Shown: one piece after another, positions 36,036 through 43,865 of the stretch
Numbering within the stretch: the stretch's first letter is position 1
Layout of the letters: the number at the start of each line of letters is the position of its first letter
NCBI RefSeq assembly: GCF_000377565.1
Contig: NZ_KB898369.1
Span: forward strand, 62,001-126,000
DNA: 64,000 bases
Source of the DNA: Rhizobium sp. 2MFCol3.1
Lineage (GTDB): Bacteria; Pseudomonadota; Alphaproteobacteria; Rhizobiales; Rhizobiaceae
Direction of reading: 5' to 3'
The notes under the pieces: generated by a model
Told to the model about the DNA's origin: nothing
The model's database searches: none
The model's input: the letters and a program-made list of their open reading frames with translations, nothing else
Position numbers and translations under genes: made by a program

Positions 36036-36627
36036 AGTCCAAAGTGACGCCAGCCCAGACCACCCGGATAATGGCGAGCGCCTTTAAGGGGCTCTCGATT
36101 GACGTTGTTTCGCGGAACTAGCGCGATAATTGTCGCTTGCAACCGACGACGAACTGGCCACGCCGGACCCGCCGGCGCGATTATGTGATCAAGAATTGCG
36201 GGAGGCGCTATGCTATCACGACTGGGGCCTACTCCTTTCCGCTAAATGCACATTACGGGCAGATGTGATCTACCTGACAGAAACTGAAACGGTCCCTGTC
36301 ATGCCAAATGCCCGCCGACACCCCCGGCGGGCTTTTCTGTAATTGATAACTGCCCCTTTTATTATGTTGCACCTCGGTGCTCGACTACAATCGGCGAGGA
36401 TCCTGGCGCTGCCACCCTTAACGCTTGCGACGTGAGATCTTGTGAGCGGCCCAACCAGACTGCAAGATGTCAACAGCGGGGCCAATAGCTGGGACCGTCT
36501 CGATCGGAATCTCCCCTGAACTTATCTCTGAACGGACCATGGGAAGCAATTGATCAAGTGCAACTGGCCTGCCTTTTCAAGTGGAACCGGCCCTTTCGTG
36601 ACATCACTCAATTTTCCTATTGGAGAG
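36036..36627. other. 0.6 kb intergenic with one terminator
   Basis: No supported gene. A clear terminator at 36310-36338 suggests a small RNA upstream of it. A GGAAC at 36114 is followed at the right distance only by GCTT, too weak to call. Confidence 0.4.
36310..36338 (+). terminator. Rho-independent terminator of an unassigned transcript
   Basis: 8-bp stem GCCCGCCG/CGGCGGGC with a 7-nt loop, followed by TTTTCT. It lies 275 nt after the PagL gene, so it may end its mRNA or a small RNA. Confidence 0.6.
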
Positions 36628-36652
36628 GGAACTTTGTCATCGACCGATCGTT
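36628..36652 (+). promoter_or_regulatory. consensus EcfG promoter of a small RNA
   Basis: Exact GGAAC-N16-CGTT (36628-36632, 36649-36652) with no coding gene downstream but a terminator about 80 nt later. Confidence 0.8.
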
Positions 36653-36658
36653 GTAGCG

Positions 36659-36733
36659 TGGGGCCGCGTGAACGCCTTTCCTTCGTGGCTCTCTTCCCCC
36701 ATTAGCCCCTGGTTTCGACTGGGGGATTTTTTT
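36659..36733 (+). ncRNA. putative EcfG-dependent small RNA, copy 1
   Basis: About 75 nt from the predicted start to the T-run. A 5' hairpin is made by GCCGCG (36663-36668) and CGTGGC with one G-U pair; then a CU-rich linker (CTCTCTTCCCCCATTA); then a terminator CCCC/GGGG followed by ATTTTTTT. The second RNA at 37166 has the same order of parts, including the G-U pair. The linker could pair with Shine-Dalgarno sequences. EcfG-dependent small RNAs with exposed C-rich segments are known (GsrN of Caulobacter); orthology was not tested. Confidence 0.65.
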
Positions 36734-37134
36734 ACCGTCTCTTCAACACTGCGCCAGCCGCGCGATGCTTAGCAAGAGCGTCGCCGGGGTCGTCACGCGG
36801 GCGGAGATGTGCGCCCATCCAACAGGTGAGCGATCACGAAAAGGCGATGAGGCCACAGCTTCTCAGCCCGATATCCGCGTTAAAAAAACTCCGGAAGAGC
36901 CTGAAGGCCGTTGCAACACGACGGCTTCGAGCCGATCGCTCTCACCCAAGACGCGAAGTAGGACAAGGTCCGTCAGGCAATGGCTGGTGCGGCATGCGCC
37001 GCATGAAATGATCGGATCCACCAGAACACTTAGAGTTGCGGCTTCGAAAAAACATGCTGATTGATCCGAGCGGCCTCAGCGGCAAACGTGACAACATGCG
37101 CAAAGACAGGCGGCTCCAGAACCTCAGGAGCGTC

Positions 37135-37159
37135 GGAACTTCTTCATCTTTGAAAGGTT
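37135..37159 (+). promoter_or_regulatory. EcfG-type promoter of a small RNA
   Basis: GGAAC at 37135-37139, 16 nt, GGTT at 37156-37159; no coding gene follows. Confidence 0.65.
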
Positions 37160-37165
37160 CTTACA

Positions 37166-37233
37166 TTGACCGCGTCAAGTGTCCCCGTGGTCGCCTCCCT
37201 TTATCCCCCGGCTCGCACCGGGGGAATTTTTTT
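37166..37233 (+). ncRNA. putative EcfG-dependent small RNA, copy 2
   Basis: About 68 nt. 5' hairpin GACCGCG/CGTGGTC (7 bp, one G-U), a single-stranded linker CCTCCCTTTAT complementary to the anti-SD target AGGAGG, and a strong terminator CCCCCGG/CCGGGGG followed by AATTTTTTT. Same architecture as the RNA 500 bp upstream; the hairpin cores CCGCG/CGTGG are identical while loops differ, which looks like compensated divergence after duplication. Confidence 0.65.
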
Positions 37234-37575
37234 CAATGCTGCCGCTTGCGTGTCGCCCTGCGCGGAAGTCTAAGCACATGGCTTGACCGAAAAAATCCAA
37301 TCGACTAATCGAGCCACCGTCCACTTCCTGGGACAGGCGGCAAAAAAGGATTCGGCCTCGCGAGGATGTCGATGCCTTGGCATCCAGCTTTTAGGTCGTG
37401 CAACCGCCTCTCGCAATGACGAACAGTTGCGAGCAGGTTTCAAGTCAAAGCCTCAGGTGAGAAACTTTCCATGAACAAGAAGTTCGGTAGCGCGTTCGAT
37501 GGGCAAAGCGAGCGACAAAAATAGCGCCCCAAAAGCGAGTGTTCTGGCGAAACCGTGCGCTATGAAAGCCAAACG

Positions 37576-37689
37576 CTACGGCGCCCACCAGAGCGCTCGG
37601 CCCGCAGGCTCGTAGTGCGCGCAACCGATGGCAGTGACCGTGAAGGATGCGCCAGCGACAACTACAGCAACGATGACAAAGGCTTTCAT
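37576..37689 (-). CDS. 37-residue exported or lipoprotein-like peptide
   Basis: A short gene with GGAGAGG 5 nt before its ATG. The product has a basic residue, a hydrophobic stretch (AFVIVAVVVAGASFTVTAIG), then Cys23 in a lipobox-like position (AIGC), followed by 14 residues (AHYEPAGRALWWAP). It may be a tiny lipoprotein or a membrane peptide. It begins 85 nt downstream of the next exported-protein gene, past that gene's terminator. Confidence 0.55.
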   Translation of the reverse strand: MKAFVIVAVVVAGASFTVTAIGCAHYEPAGRALWWAP

Positions 37690-37718
37690 TGTAGCCTCTC
37701 CGACTGAAATGAACCAAC

Positions 37719-37745
37719 GAAAAACCCCGCCATTGCTGACGGGGC
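37719..37745 (-). terminator. Rho-independent terminator (reverse strand)
   Basis: On the reverse strand CCCCG/CGGGG stem followed by TTTTTCG, 30 nt after the stop of the exported basic protein. Confidence 0.6.
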
Positions 37746-37773
37746 TAAGCATTCGGCGAATATCAAGACCGTC

Positions 37774-38094
37774 TCATCGGATATAAAGCTGGAATACCGA
37801 CCGCGGGTAGTAATAGCCATCACTATGTCGACGGTAGCCCCTGCGGTATTCACGGTACCCTCTATGCCCGTTCCAGTAGCCGGGGCGGCCGTGCCGACGC
37901 TCGTAGCGGTCGCGCGGGTGGTGGTGTCGGCGCCAGTCACGTCGATGGTGATCGCGGTACTGGACGAGTTCCACCGCCGATGTCACCTGCGTGTGTTGCG
38001 CGGAAAGCGGAGCGGCAGCAGCCAAGCCAAAGCTCGAAGCCGTCATGACAACCGCAACCACGGCTGTATTGATACGGGAAAAGATTCTATTCAT
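37774..38094 (-). CDS. exported His/Arg/Tyr-rich small protein
   Basis: A 106-residue protein: Sec signal (about 1-32, cleavage near APLSA), then a very basic, His/Arg/Tyr/Gly-rich domain with repeated HRR, YRR and RGYR units, ending in PRSVFQLYIR. Such proteins are common in rhizobia (RcnB-like or BA14K-like by style), but no defined family signature was found. The His-rich part could bind metal or anionic surface polymers. A terminator follows. Confidence 0.7.
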   Translation of the reverse strand: MNRIFSRINTAVVAVVMTASSFGLAAAAPLSAQHTQVTSAVELVQYRDHHRRDWRRHHHPRDRYERRHGRPGYWNGHRGYREYRRGYRRHSDGYYYPRSVFQLYIR

Positions 38095-38221
38095 GGTTAT
38101 GCCTTTCCAGTGGTAATGTTAGTACCATGGCGCTTTGGCTATGAACTGGACATGAACCGTTGTAGGCTGGCTATAGGCTAGAGGAACAGCGAGCCGTCAC
38201 GCTGAGCTGCGCTATTGCGAT

Positions 38222-38290
38222 CCTCCGCAGAGCAAAGCACCATCTGGAGGGCTAAGCGCTCGTCGGCTCTCCCTTCCCTCCTTCCAACCA
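38222..38290 (+). other. structured intergenic element related to the 34799 RNA
   Basis: GGAGGGC (38246-38252) pairs with GCTCTCC (38266-38272) as in the second hairpin at 34832-34872, with the same apical CGCT-GTCG letters, and is followed by CTTCCCTCCTTCC, a strong anti-SD-like tail. CCTCC (38222-38226) can compete for GGAGG. No promoter was identified. Confidence 0.35.
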
Positions 38291-38509
38291 CGCGAGTGGC
38301 GCTCTACAGGTAGCCTCTCAGAAGCAACTGTCGTGATGACTGTGATTACCGATTACGCCAAAGGCAGGCACCAACCCGTCGGGCCAAATCCCGAGGGAAC
38401 TTAACGGGAATATTGTCGGCCCGGCTCAACATGCTAACGGCATGATACGTTTTTTTCCAAGTCGGTGTCCGCGTTAATGGCGTTTGGCGATAAGAGACGC
38501 GAAAAGTCC

Positions 38510-38537
38510 TTGAAGTGGAAAAGGTCGGTGCTATGAT
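38510..38537 (+). promoter_or_regulatory. sigma-70-type promoter of a very short RNA
   Basis: TTGAAG at 38510-38515, 16 nt, TATGAT at 38532-38537, followed after about 6 nt by a transcript that ends 50 nt later at a terminator. Confidence 0.55.
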
Positions 38538-38543
38538 CAAAAT

Positions 38544-38594
38544 GTCCGCTGCTCCTGCAGCACCCCTGACCCCGCTTTATGCGGGGTTCTTTTT
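38544..38594 (+). ncRNA. putative 50-nt small RNA with a UCCU loop
   Basis: Hairpin GCTGC-TCCT-GCAGC (38548-38561), a short ACCCCTG linker, then a 7-bp terminator ACCCCGC-TTTAT-GCGGGGT followed by TCTTTTT. The loop and linker are complementary to Shine-Dalgarno-type purines. The promoter is housekeeping-type, unlike the two EcfG-linked RNAs nearby. Confidence 0.55.
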
Positions 38595-38958
38595 GTATCG
38601 GCGATCGTTTTCATTGCGGTACCGCGGCGGACGGCAACCTGATCGCAGTGAATTGGAACCGACATAACGCTTCGGTCACTGACGTCGGCAGGTGAAAAAG
38701 GCAGAGCTGTGTTCGACAGCGAACCGTCAATCGAGATATCACCGTGGTCTATATGGATGAACCGAACGATCCGCGGTTTTCATATCTAGATGAGGTCACA
38801 CCGCGAGCGACGCGATTGAAAGCAATCACTTTGGATAAGTTATAGATGACCTCACGTCGCCCAATGTCGGCTCAACGTCCTTCCATGCTTCCACGTCTAC
38901 GCCAAACCCCAGGCTGAGCCTAGTCATTCCAGCATTCCGAGATTTTCCTTTGAAACTG

Positions 38959-38983
38959 GGAACAACGTAAACGAGCCGTTGTT
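38959..38983 (+). promoter_or_regulatory. EcfG-type promoter
   Basis: GGAAC at 38959-38963, 16 nt, TGTT at 38980-38983; 41 nt before the start codon of the exported protein. Confidence 0.7.
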
Positions 38984-39024
38984 AAGCTGAGGTCGAAAAC
39001 GCAAAATCCTGAGGAGGAATTGCA

Positions 39025-39333
39025 ATGCGTATTAAGATCATCGCCACGGCACTCTTGGTGGCTGGCATGTCGACCACCGCTTTCGCTCAGTCCAACCCCG
39101 CGCCGGCTGGCTCGACAATTGACAAGAACCACGGTGATACTGGCGGTGGCGCGACCACCGACATGAAAAAACCTAAGGCTGTGGATAAGACGTCCACCGG
39201 AAGCACAATGAAGATGGACAAAACGAAGTGTGCCAATCCGGCCAGCAGCGCGGGATCCGGGAAGCTTCAGACACAGGGTGGCAAGAGCAACGCCACGCCG
39301 GAAGACGAAGCCTGCGCAGCCCACAACAACTGA
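39025..39333 (+). CDS. small exported hydrophilic protein
   Basis: A 102-residue protein: Sec signal (about 1-22, cleavage after AFA), then a Gly/Ser/Thr/Lys-rich, probably disordered periplasmic chain with two cysteines (KCANP, EACAAH) near the C-terminus. AGGAGGA precedes the ATG. Similar exported hydrophilic proteins are strongly induced by the general stress response in rhizobia. No enzymatic feature. Confidence 0.75.
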   Translation: MRIKIIATALLVAGMSTTAFAQSNPAPAGSTIDKNHGDTGGGATTDMKKPKAVDKTSTGSTMKMDKTKCANPASSAGSGKLQTQGGKSNATPEDEACAAHNN

Positions 39334-39711
39334 GGGTTCACAGCGAAGGCCGCCCATCACGATGACGGCGGCCTTTGGTCCTCTTACCGTTTTACGGCAT
39401 GGCCAAGGACACAGCGCCAAGAAGTGGCGACCTCTACGCGCCAGCCCGCTGGCTGGAACTCAAAGGATTTGACGCTCTGATCGTCGAGACAGGATTTACC
39501 GGCCACACTTATCTTTCATTAGAAGCGTGCCGCTCTCGTAGACCGAGTCCAACCGTCGGCTTGTTCAAAGCTCTGTGTATCTCGGGTGCCGGTTACGCTA
39601 GTGACCTCTAACCTTTACGACGACTGGACGCCACCGCGTTTCATGGCGGGCCGCAAGGAGGCATCCCAGGAAGTTTAGGAGGTGGAAGTACCATGCGGAC
39701 GCGCTCGATCG
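39334..39711. other. 0.4 kb without a recognisable gene
   Basis: Short + strand frames here have no family feature or ribosome-binding site. Confidence 0.35.
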
Positions 39712-40401
39712 TCAGAGGTCTTCAAGCACGGTGAGAGCATTATCGATCGCCGCGCCCGCGGCAGTGTTGTCGAACACGCACCAGCCGTCGGACGCCACCA
39801 TGTCGGAGAACGATCTGATTTCATCTGCGGTGTAGCTGGAATAGTAGATCTTTGGCCTGCCATGCAGTCGTAAGTATTTTGGCGGGGTTTCAAATTCATC
39901 CGCTTTCCAGACGGGGGAAGGATCTGCGAAAACTCGATCAAGAGCGTAGGTATTCAGCAGCTTCAATGCATCGGCCGACGTCCAGCTCTCATGCCTGGCC
40001 TCGACGACGATCGGGCCATCATCGCAGTCTCGCATTGCCTGGAACGCGCTTTCGATTCCAGCGTCGAATGCGAGAGATGGCGGCATTTGGCAAAGTAGCG
40101 GCCCCCGCTTTTTCCCGAGCGGCTCAATATCTTCAATGAAGGTGCTGAAGGCGCCAGCAACGCATTTCATCGCGTGGGCGTGGGTGATGTCTTTCGGCAT
40201 CTTAACCGCGAACTGAAAGCTGTCCGGGACAGCGTCCGCCCATCGGGCAAAGGTGGACCTCTTGTGCCTGCGATAAAAGGTCGAGTTTATCTCGACCCCA
40301 TTGAGTACCGAGGCATATCTGGTGAGACTGCTTCCTCCCGTTGCAAATCGGTCAGCGATATTTTTTGGAATGGACCAGCCCGCGGTGGCAATGATGGGCA
40401 A
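39712..40401 (-). CDS. DUF72 family TIM-barrel protein (YecE-like)
   Basis: A 229-residue protein with the DUF72 pattern: IATAGWSIPK at the N-terminus, VEINSTFYRRHKRSTFARWA, FQFAVKMPKDITH, GPLLCQMPPSLAF, VVEARHESW and YLRLHGRPKIYYSSYT. The fold is a metal-binding-like TIM barrel. The activity is unknown; no partner Fe-S gene lies nearby. It stands alone on the reverse strand. Confidence 0.9.
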   Translation of the reverse strand: MPIIATAGWSIPKNIADRFATGGSSLTRYASVLNGVEINSTFYRRHKRSTFARWADAVPDSFQFAVKMPKDITHAHAMKCVAGAFSTFIEDIEPLGKKRGPLLCQMPPSLAFDAGIESAFQAMRDCDDGPIVVEARHESWTSADALKLLNTYALDRVFADPSPVWKADEFETPPKYLRLHGRPKIYYSSYTADEIRSFSDMVASDGWCVFDNTAAGAAIDNALTVLEDL

Positions 40402-41105
40402 ATCATTCTCCTTGAAAAGTGGCGGCCAACGAGGCGAAACGAAAAAGGTGTTTTTAGGTTCGGCATCAATCCAGCGTTCTGTCGGGGAGTAGCGCCTGAG
40501 AAAGAGTTGTGCCGCTACAACGAGCCGCAGGCCTTAAACGGATAGTCACAAATCTCGGCACAACGCCCGCCGCGCTTCTTGGAAGTAGATGGCCTTGCAG
40601 TTGGCGCTTCGCCCGAGGTGGCTCTCCATCGAGAGCATGATCGTGTCGTCTAAAAGCATCCGTCTCGAAGGAGCTCTACCAAACTTGCGAACCAGATCGC
40701 TAGGAAGTCCGTCATCGGCCCGATAAAAGCGCTGGCGACACCCTGGTGGCGAATGGGCATGTCGAATAATCCATACGACGGCAGAAACTTGCCCGTGGCA
40801 TAACCGACTGACCTCGGGCAATCGCCAGCGCGTCGAACACCGCCTGAACAATTTTCGATCGTAGAGTTGCGGGTTATCCCGAGGGCATCGTTTTTGCAGA
40901 CGTCTACAAATGGCATTTAATGTTCAACTGGCTTCCGAGCTACGGAACCGCGAAGTCATGCTGAGCGGGAGGGCGAATGATACTCGTCCTAGAACTTCCG
41001 TCATATCTGGTGCTCCGGTTCGCCCCAGTTCGTGGGGATCGAGATCGAGCAATAGACGTACCTGTGTGACACGCGGTTTATGCTGGGCTTTGCCATGTAA
41101 AGCGA
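40402..41105. other. 0.7 kb without a convincing gene
   Basis: A reverse-strand frame (40546-40851) ends in a protein-like segment (MLLDDTIMLSMESHLGRS) but has no start signal and its first half is not protein-like; it could be a decayed small gene. Confidence 0.35.
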
Positions 41106-41285
41106 TCAGTGGTCCCGACCAACGAGAGGTCGGGTAATTATTTGATCGAGCGTGGTTGGCATCAACGTCAGGTCAACTCGATAGGGAGGTATCACCTGTG
41201 CGTTCCGCAAAGCATTTGGTTTCGAGCGGGGAGTCAGCTTATTCGAAGTTGCCGGTCTTTTCTCGATCCGGGTGTTGAGAGACAT
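41106..41285 (-). CDS. small basic hypothetical protein
   Basis: A possible 59-residue protein ending in a conserved-looking YRVDLTLMPTTLDQIITRPL. Two ATGs lie after AAGGAG; the second, chosen here, has the better spacing. No family recognised. Confidence 0.4.
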   Translation of the reverse strand: MSLNTRIEKRPATSNKLTPRSKPNALRNAQVIPPYRVDLTLMPTTLDQIITRPLVGRDH

Positions 41286-41504
41286 CGGAGGCATCTTCTT
41301 CTCCTTCTTTAGCAGTGTCTAATGCCAACCAAGAGCTAGTGCATTTGTTCCACTAGGGGAGCTTCCGGCCGGCATAAAATTCCCGGGTGTCGACTGCGTG
41401 CGTAAGCTGCTCGCCGACGGAGAGCGGCGAAAGGCTTTCGTTGCCGACGGCCGCAGAGGCGCGATGCGCAGGTGGCCGGCGCATCAGATTGGCGAAAGAG
41501 ACTT

Positions 41505-41529
41505 GGAACTCTGGTCTTTCATCAAGGTT
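41505..41529 (+). promoter_or_regulatory. EcfG-type promoter without a coding gene
   Basis: GGAAC at 41505-41509, 16 nt, GGTT at 41526-41529. Confidence 0.45.
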
Positions 41530-41535
41530 TTAGTC

Positions 41536-41609
41536 AGGTCGGCGCGGGAGACTTCCGGTTCAACCCCGTCGGCATGGCGAAGGGTCTTATGTTGCAGCGG
41601 CCCTTCGCC
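41536..41609 (+). ncRNA. putative small RNA with a long hairpin
   Basis: Downstream of the promoter a 9-bp perfect stem GGCGAAGGG (41576-41584) / CCCTTCGCC (41601-41609) closes a 16-nt loop. There is no T-run, so the end is uncertain, and no coding frame is supported. Confidence 0.3.
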
Positions 41610-41966
41610 GCTTGGTGCTGGGTCGGCTGTCCGTTACCGTGGCGTTAACATGAACGCCGGCCCAGCAATCAGGTCGGTAACCCTTCTTCACGCGGATCCG
41701 ACGTCTTGCGCGCGTCGACCTCCGTTTTACAATTTTCTTCCGCTTGAAAGCGGGAACTGTTTTTCCCTTGCCGAGTGTGCCGTCTCAACGCGAAGGGATT
41801 AACAACTGAAAGGCAAGCAGCGGTCCAAGCGCAGGTCGGCCGTACCTCACGCGCTTGGCGGCGGGACGTTGCTAACGACAATGACGGTCCATCCCGCGAG
41901 CATGCCAGCTGCGAAACCAAGCCGATCCGGATTTTGTTTGCAGCTGCCTTTCCGCTTGGCAAAGGG

Positions 41967-42206
41967 TTATTGCTTGCCTGCACCTTCCCCGTCTTCAACT
42001 GCTTCTTCTGCAGAAGAGCCCAGCGCTTCAGACGACGGGCTTTTCTTCAACTTATCCGTGGCTGACTGCGCGTCCGGGCTTGAAACCTGGTCGCGCAATG
42101 CCGTGCGTAGTCCTTTGGCGGCTTGTCCCGCGAGTTCTTCACGTCGCTTGTCCGCACCATCTGAGACGCGGCTATCATCGGTTCCGGGCTGTTTCGATCC
42201 ACTCAT
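41967..42206 (-). CDS. small hydrophilic stress-type protein
   Basis: A 79-residue, charged, Gly/Ser/Glu-rich protein (KQPGTDDSRVSDGADKRREE, then LRTALRDQVSS and an acidic tail) that is probably disordered, hydrophilin-like. GAGAG lies upstream of the ATG. The EcfG-type promoter 39 nt upstream supports it as a stress gene. No family recognised. Confidence 0.6.
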   Translation of the reverse strand: MSGSKQPGTDDSRVSDGADKRREELAGQAAKGLRTALRDQVSSPDAQSATDKLKKSPSSEALGSSAEEAVEDGEGAGKQ

Positions 42207-42244
42207 CTTGAAATCTCTCGTCGTTTGAGAACGGATGCATTGCA

Positions 42245-42269
42245 AACCGCACCGGCAAGTAATTGTTCC
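42245..42269 (-). promoter_or_regulatory. EcfG-type promoter (reverse strand)
   Basis: On the reverse strand GGAAC (42269-42265), 16 nt, GGTT (42248-42245), facing the hydrophilic-protein gene. Confidence 0.6.
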
Positions 42270-42552
42270 GTCAGCCGCAGTTGCTGGATCCGCCCCACAA
42301 TTGCGGTAAAAAGCGGCGACGGCCAGATTAATTGGATTGCACAAGTTGCGCCCGTGCAGGAGCCCCGCCTCCACGATCCACTGCATTTGCAAGCTGAGTT
42401 CTGGGCCAATCAAACCCTTGCTTGAGCCAAACGAAGGCCAAATTCCAGTAAGGGCGCACAAATGGATCGCTCGTGAAGATGTTGCTTATGTAAGACCCAG
42501 GATAGCTTCAGGTTCAAAGCCGGACACGTTAACGTCGTAGGCGCTTTTCTTG

Positions 42553-42577
42553 GGAACAACAGGGACCTATCGAGGTT
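42553..42577 (+). promoter_or_regulatory. EcfG-type promoter for the DUF2934 gene
   Basis: GGAAC at 42553-42557, 16 nt, GGTT at 42574-42577. The leader to the start codon would be about 130 nt. Confidence 0.55.
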
Positions 42578-42715
42578 GATTGGTTCAACAACGAACGGAA
42601 ATCGGCCCCCTTTTCCAAAGGGGCGGACCCCATTGAGCACGATCCCGCTGGGACGTCCGCCCGATTGCTGTGGGTCACTTTTCTAACGTACACCAAGAAA
42701 TGGACAGGAATGCCA

Positions 42716-43084
42716 ATGAAAAAGGTTCGAAATCCCGTGAACACACCAAAAAAGCATTCGCACCTGGAACGAGCGGAAAAGTCCTCGGGCGAAGAGCCAG
42801 GCACAGCCCCTGGTCTTGACGAAGAGACGACGAGGCAAGCCGGCGGAACTGGCCTTTCCTTAAGCCATGGTCAAACAGTGTCTGACCTTGAGCGCGAACG
42901 TCACGAGTGGATCAGCCAGCGTGCTTACTCGTTGTGGGAGCAAGCAGGTCGCCCCGAAGGCCGACATGCTGATCATTGGGAGCAGGCAATTTCCGACTTC
43001 GAGCAAAGGAGGAACGTCAACGGGGAAGCCGGAGCGGACGGCGGTGGCAAGGCCGGCTCGTCCGTGACGTCGCGCGCTCGCTAG
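42716..43084 (+). CDS. DUF2934 domain protein
   Basis: A 122-residue protein. A basic, polar, probably disordered N-terminus (about 1-60) is followed by DUF2934 (about 64-105): HEWISQRAYSLWEQAGRPEG then HADHWEQAISDFEQRR. The domain is a short helical module found in many copies in rhizobia, function unknown; another copy lies at 56268. The start is the second of two close ATGs, 7 nt after AGGA. Confidence 0.8.
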   Translation: MKKVRNPVNTPKKHSHLERAEKSSGEEPGTAPGLDEETTRQAGGTGLSLSHGQTVSDLERERHEWISQRAYSLWEQAGRPEGRHADHWEQAISDFEQRRNVNGEAGADGGGKAGSSVTSRAR

Positions 43085-43243
43085 CAGTCGCTGCCCGGCC
43101 GGTGAGATTGCCCAAGCCCGAGCAACCCTTCGCGTTGAGAGGGCAACAATGCAGCCCGTCAAATCCACGCCAGTAGCGATGAGCGCATTGGCTCCGATCG
43201 AAGTGCTCTGGGCCCCTGGTGTCGCACAAAGTGGAGAATGGCC

Positions 43244-43504
43244 TTGAATTATATCTGGCTTGTCGCTGTTGTAGGCGGTGCCGCCCTGCTGGGATTTGCA
43301 CTGGCTTTTGGAATGATGAAAGAGGATCCGAAGCGTGCCGCATTTTCGATCGGCGCGGCTTTCCTCTTTGCGGCAGTTGCCGTTGGGGTATCGCTTTACG
43401 TGTCATCCTTCGCGACAGCACCCATCCGTGCTGCGGACAGGGAGCATTCCGAAGAAAAGCTCCCGGCCGGTCCGACGCATACCGAAGAACTGCCTGGACA
43501 ATAG
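43244..43504 (+). CDS. small two-helix membrane protein
   Basis: An 86-residue protein: transmembrane helices at about 3-24 and 34-54, joined by a short charged loop (MMKEDPKRAA), and a hydrophilic C-terminal tail of about 30 residues. The TTG start lies 7 nt after GGAG; an ATG six bases earlier is too close. No family recognised. Confidence 0.6.
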   Translation: MNYIWLVAVVGGAALLGFALAFGMMKEDPKRAAFSIGAAFLFAAVAVGVSLYVSSFATAPIRAADREHSEEKLPAGPTHTEELPGQ

Positions 43505-43865
43505 CGAATGCGCTCGAGACTGTTAACCAGCCTCGGGCTGCAAAGTCACGACTGTAGGACGTTTGCCTGCCGAGAATAAGATCAGTTGGTTCTTTGACTG
43601 CGATTGCATGCTTCGCCGGCTTGTGCGCGGTGGCCTTCTGGTTCACGACATTGCGTCCACGGGGCGTTATTCTCACCAGACTCTCGACTGCTGGCTCCGG
43701 GATATTCGTCAAGGAGAACGCAGTTCAGGGCATAATGAACGTCAAGGAACTCGGGCACGTGAAGCGGCTGGCCGCCCCGGAGCCCTGTCTCGGGGACGCC
43801 GGTCGAGCACCATCGAGTTTATCGCAGAGCTCGGCCAGCCGATCTGCTCAGAAGCGTTTACCAAC
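43505..43865. other. 0.36 kb, no convincing gene
   Basis: A + strand frame from a TTG at 43594 begins with a membrane-like stretch (ACFAGLCAVAFWF) but then loses protein-like character and runs into the malQ end. Confidence 0.35.

Noticed and set aside
36114..36138. Further EcfG-type promoter after the PagL gene
   Set aside because: GGAAC is present but the sequence at the -10 distance is GCTT, and no gene start follows closely.
40546..40851. Reverse-strand 101-codon frame
   Set aside because: Only the last 40 codons look like protein and no start fits them; left as possible gene remnant.
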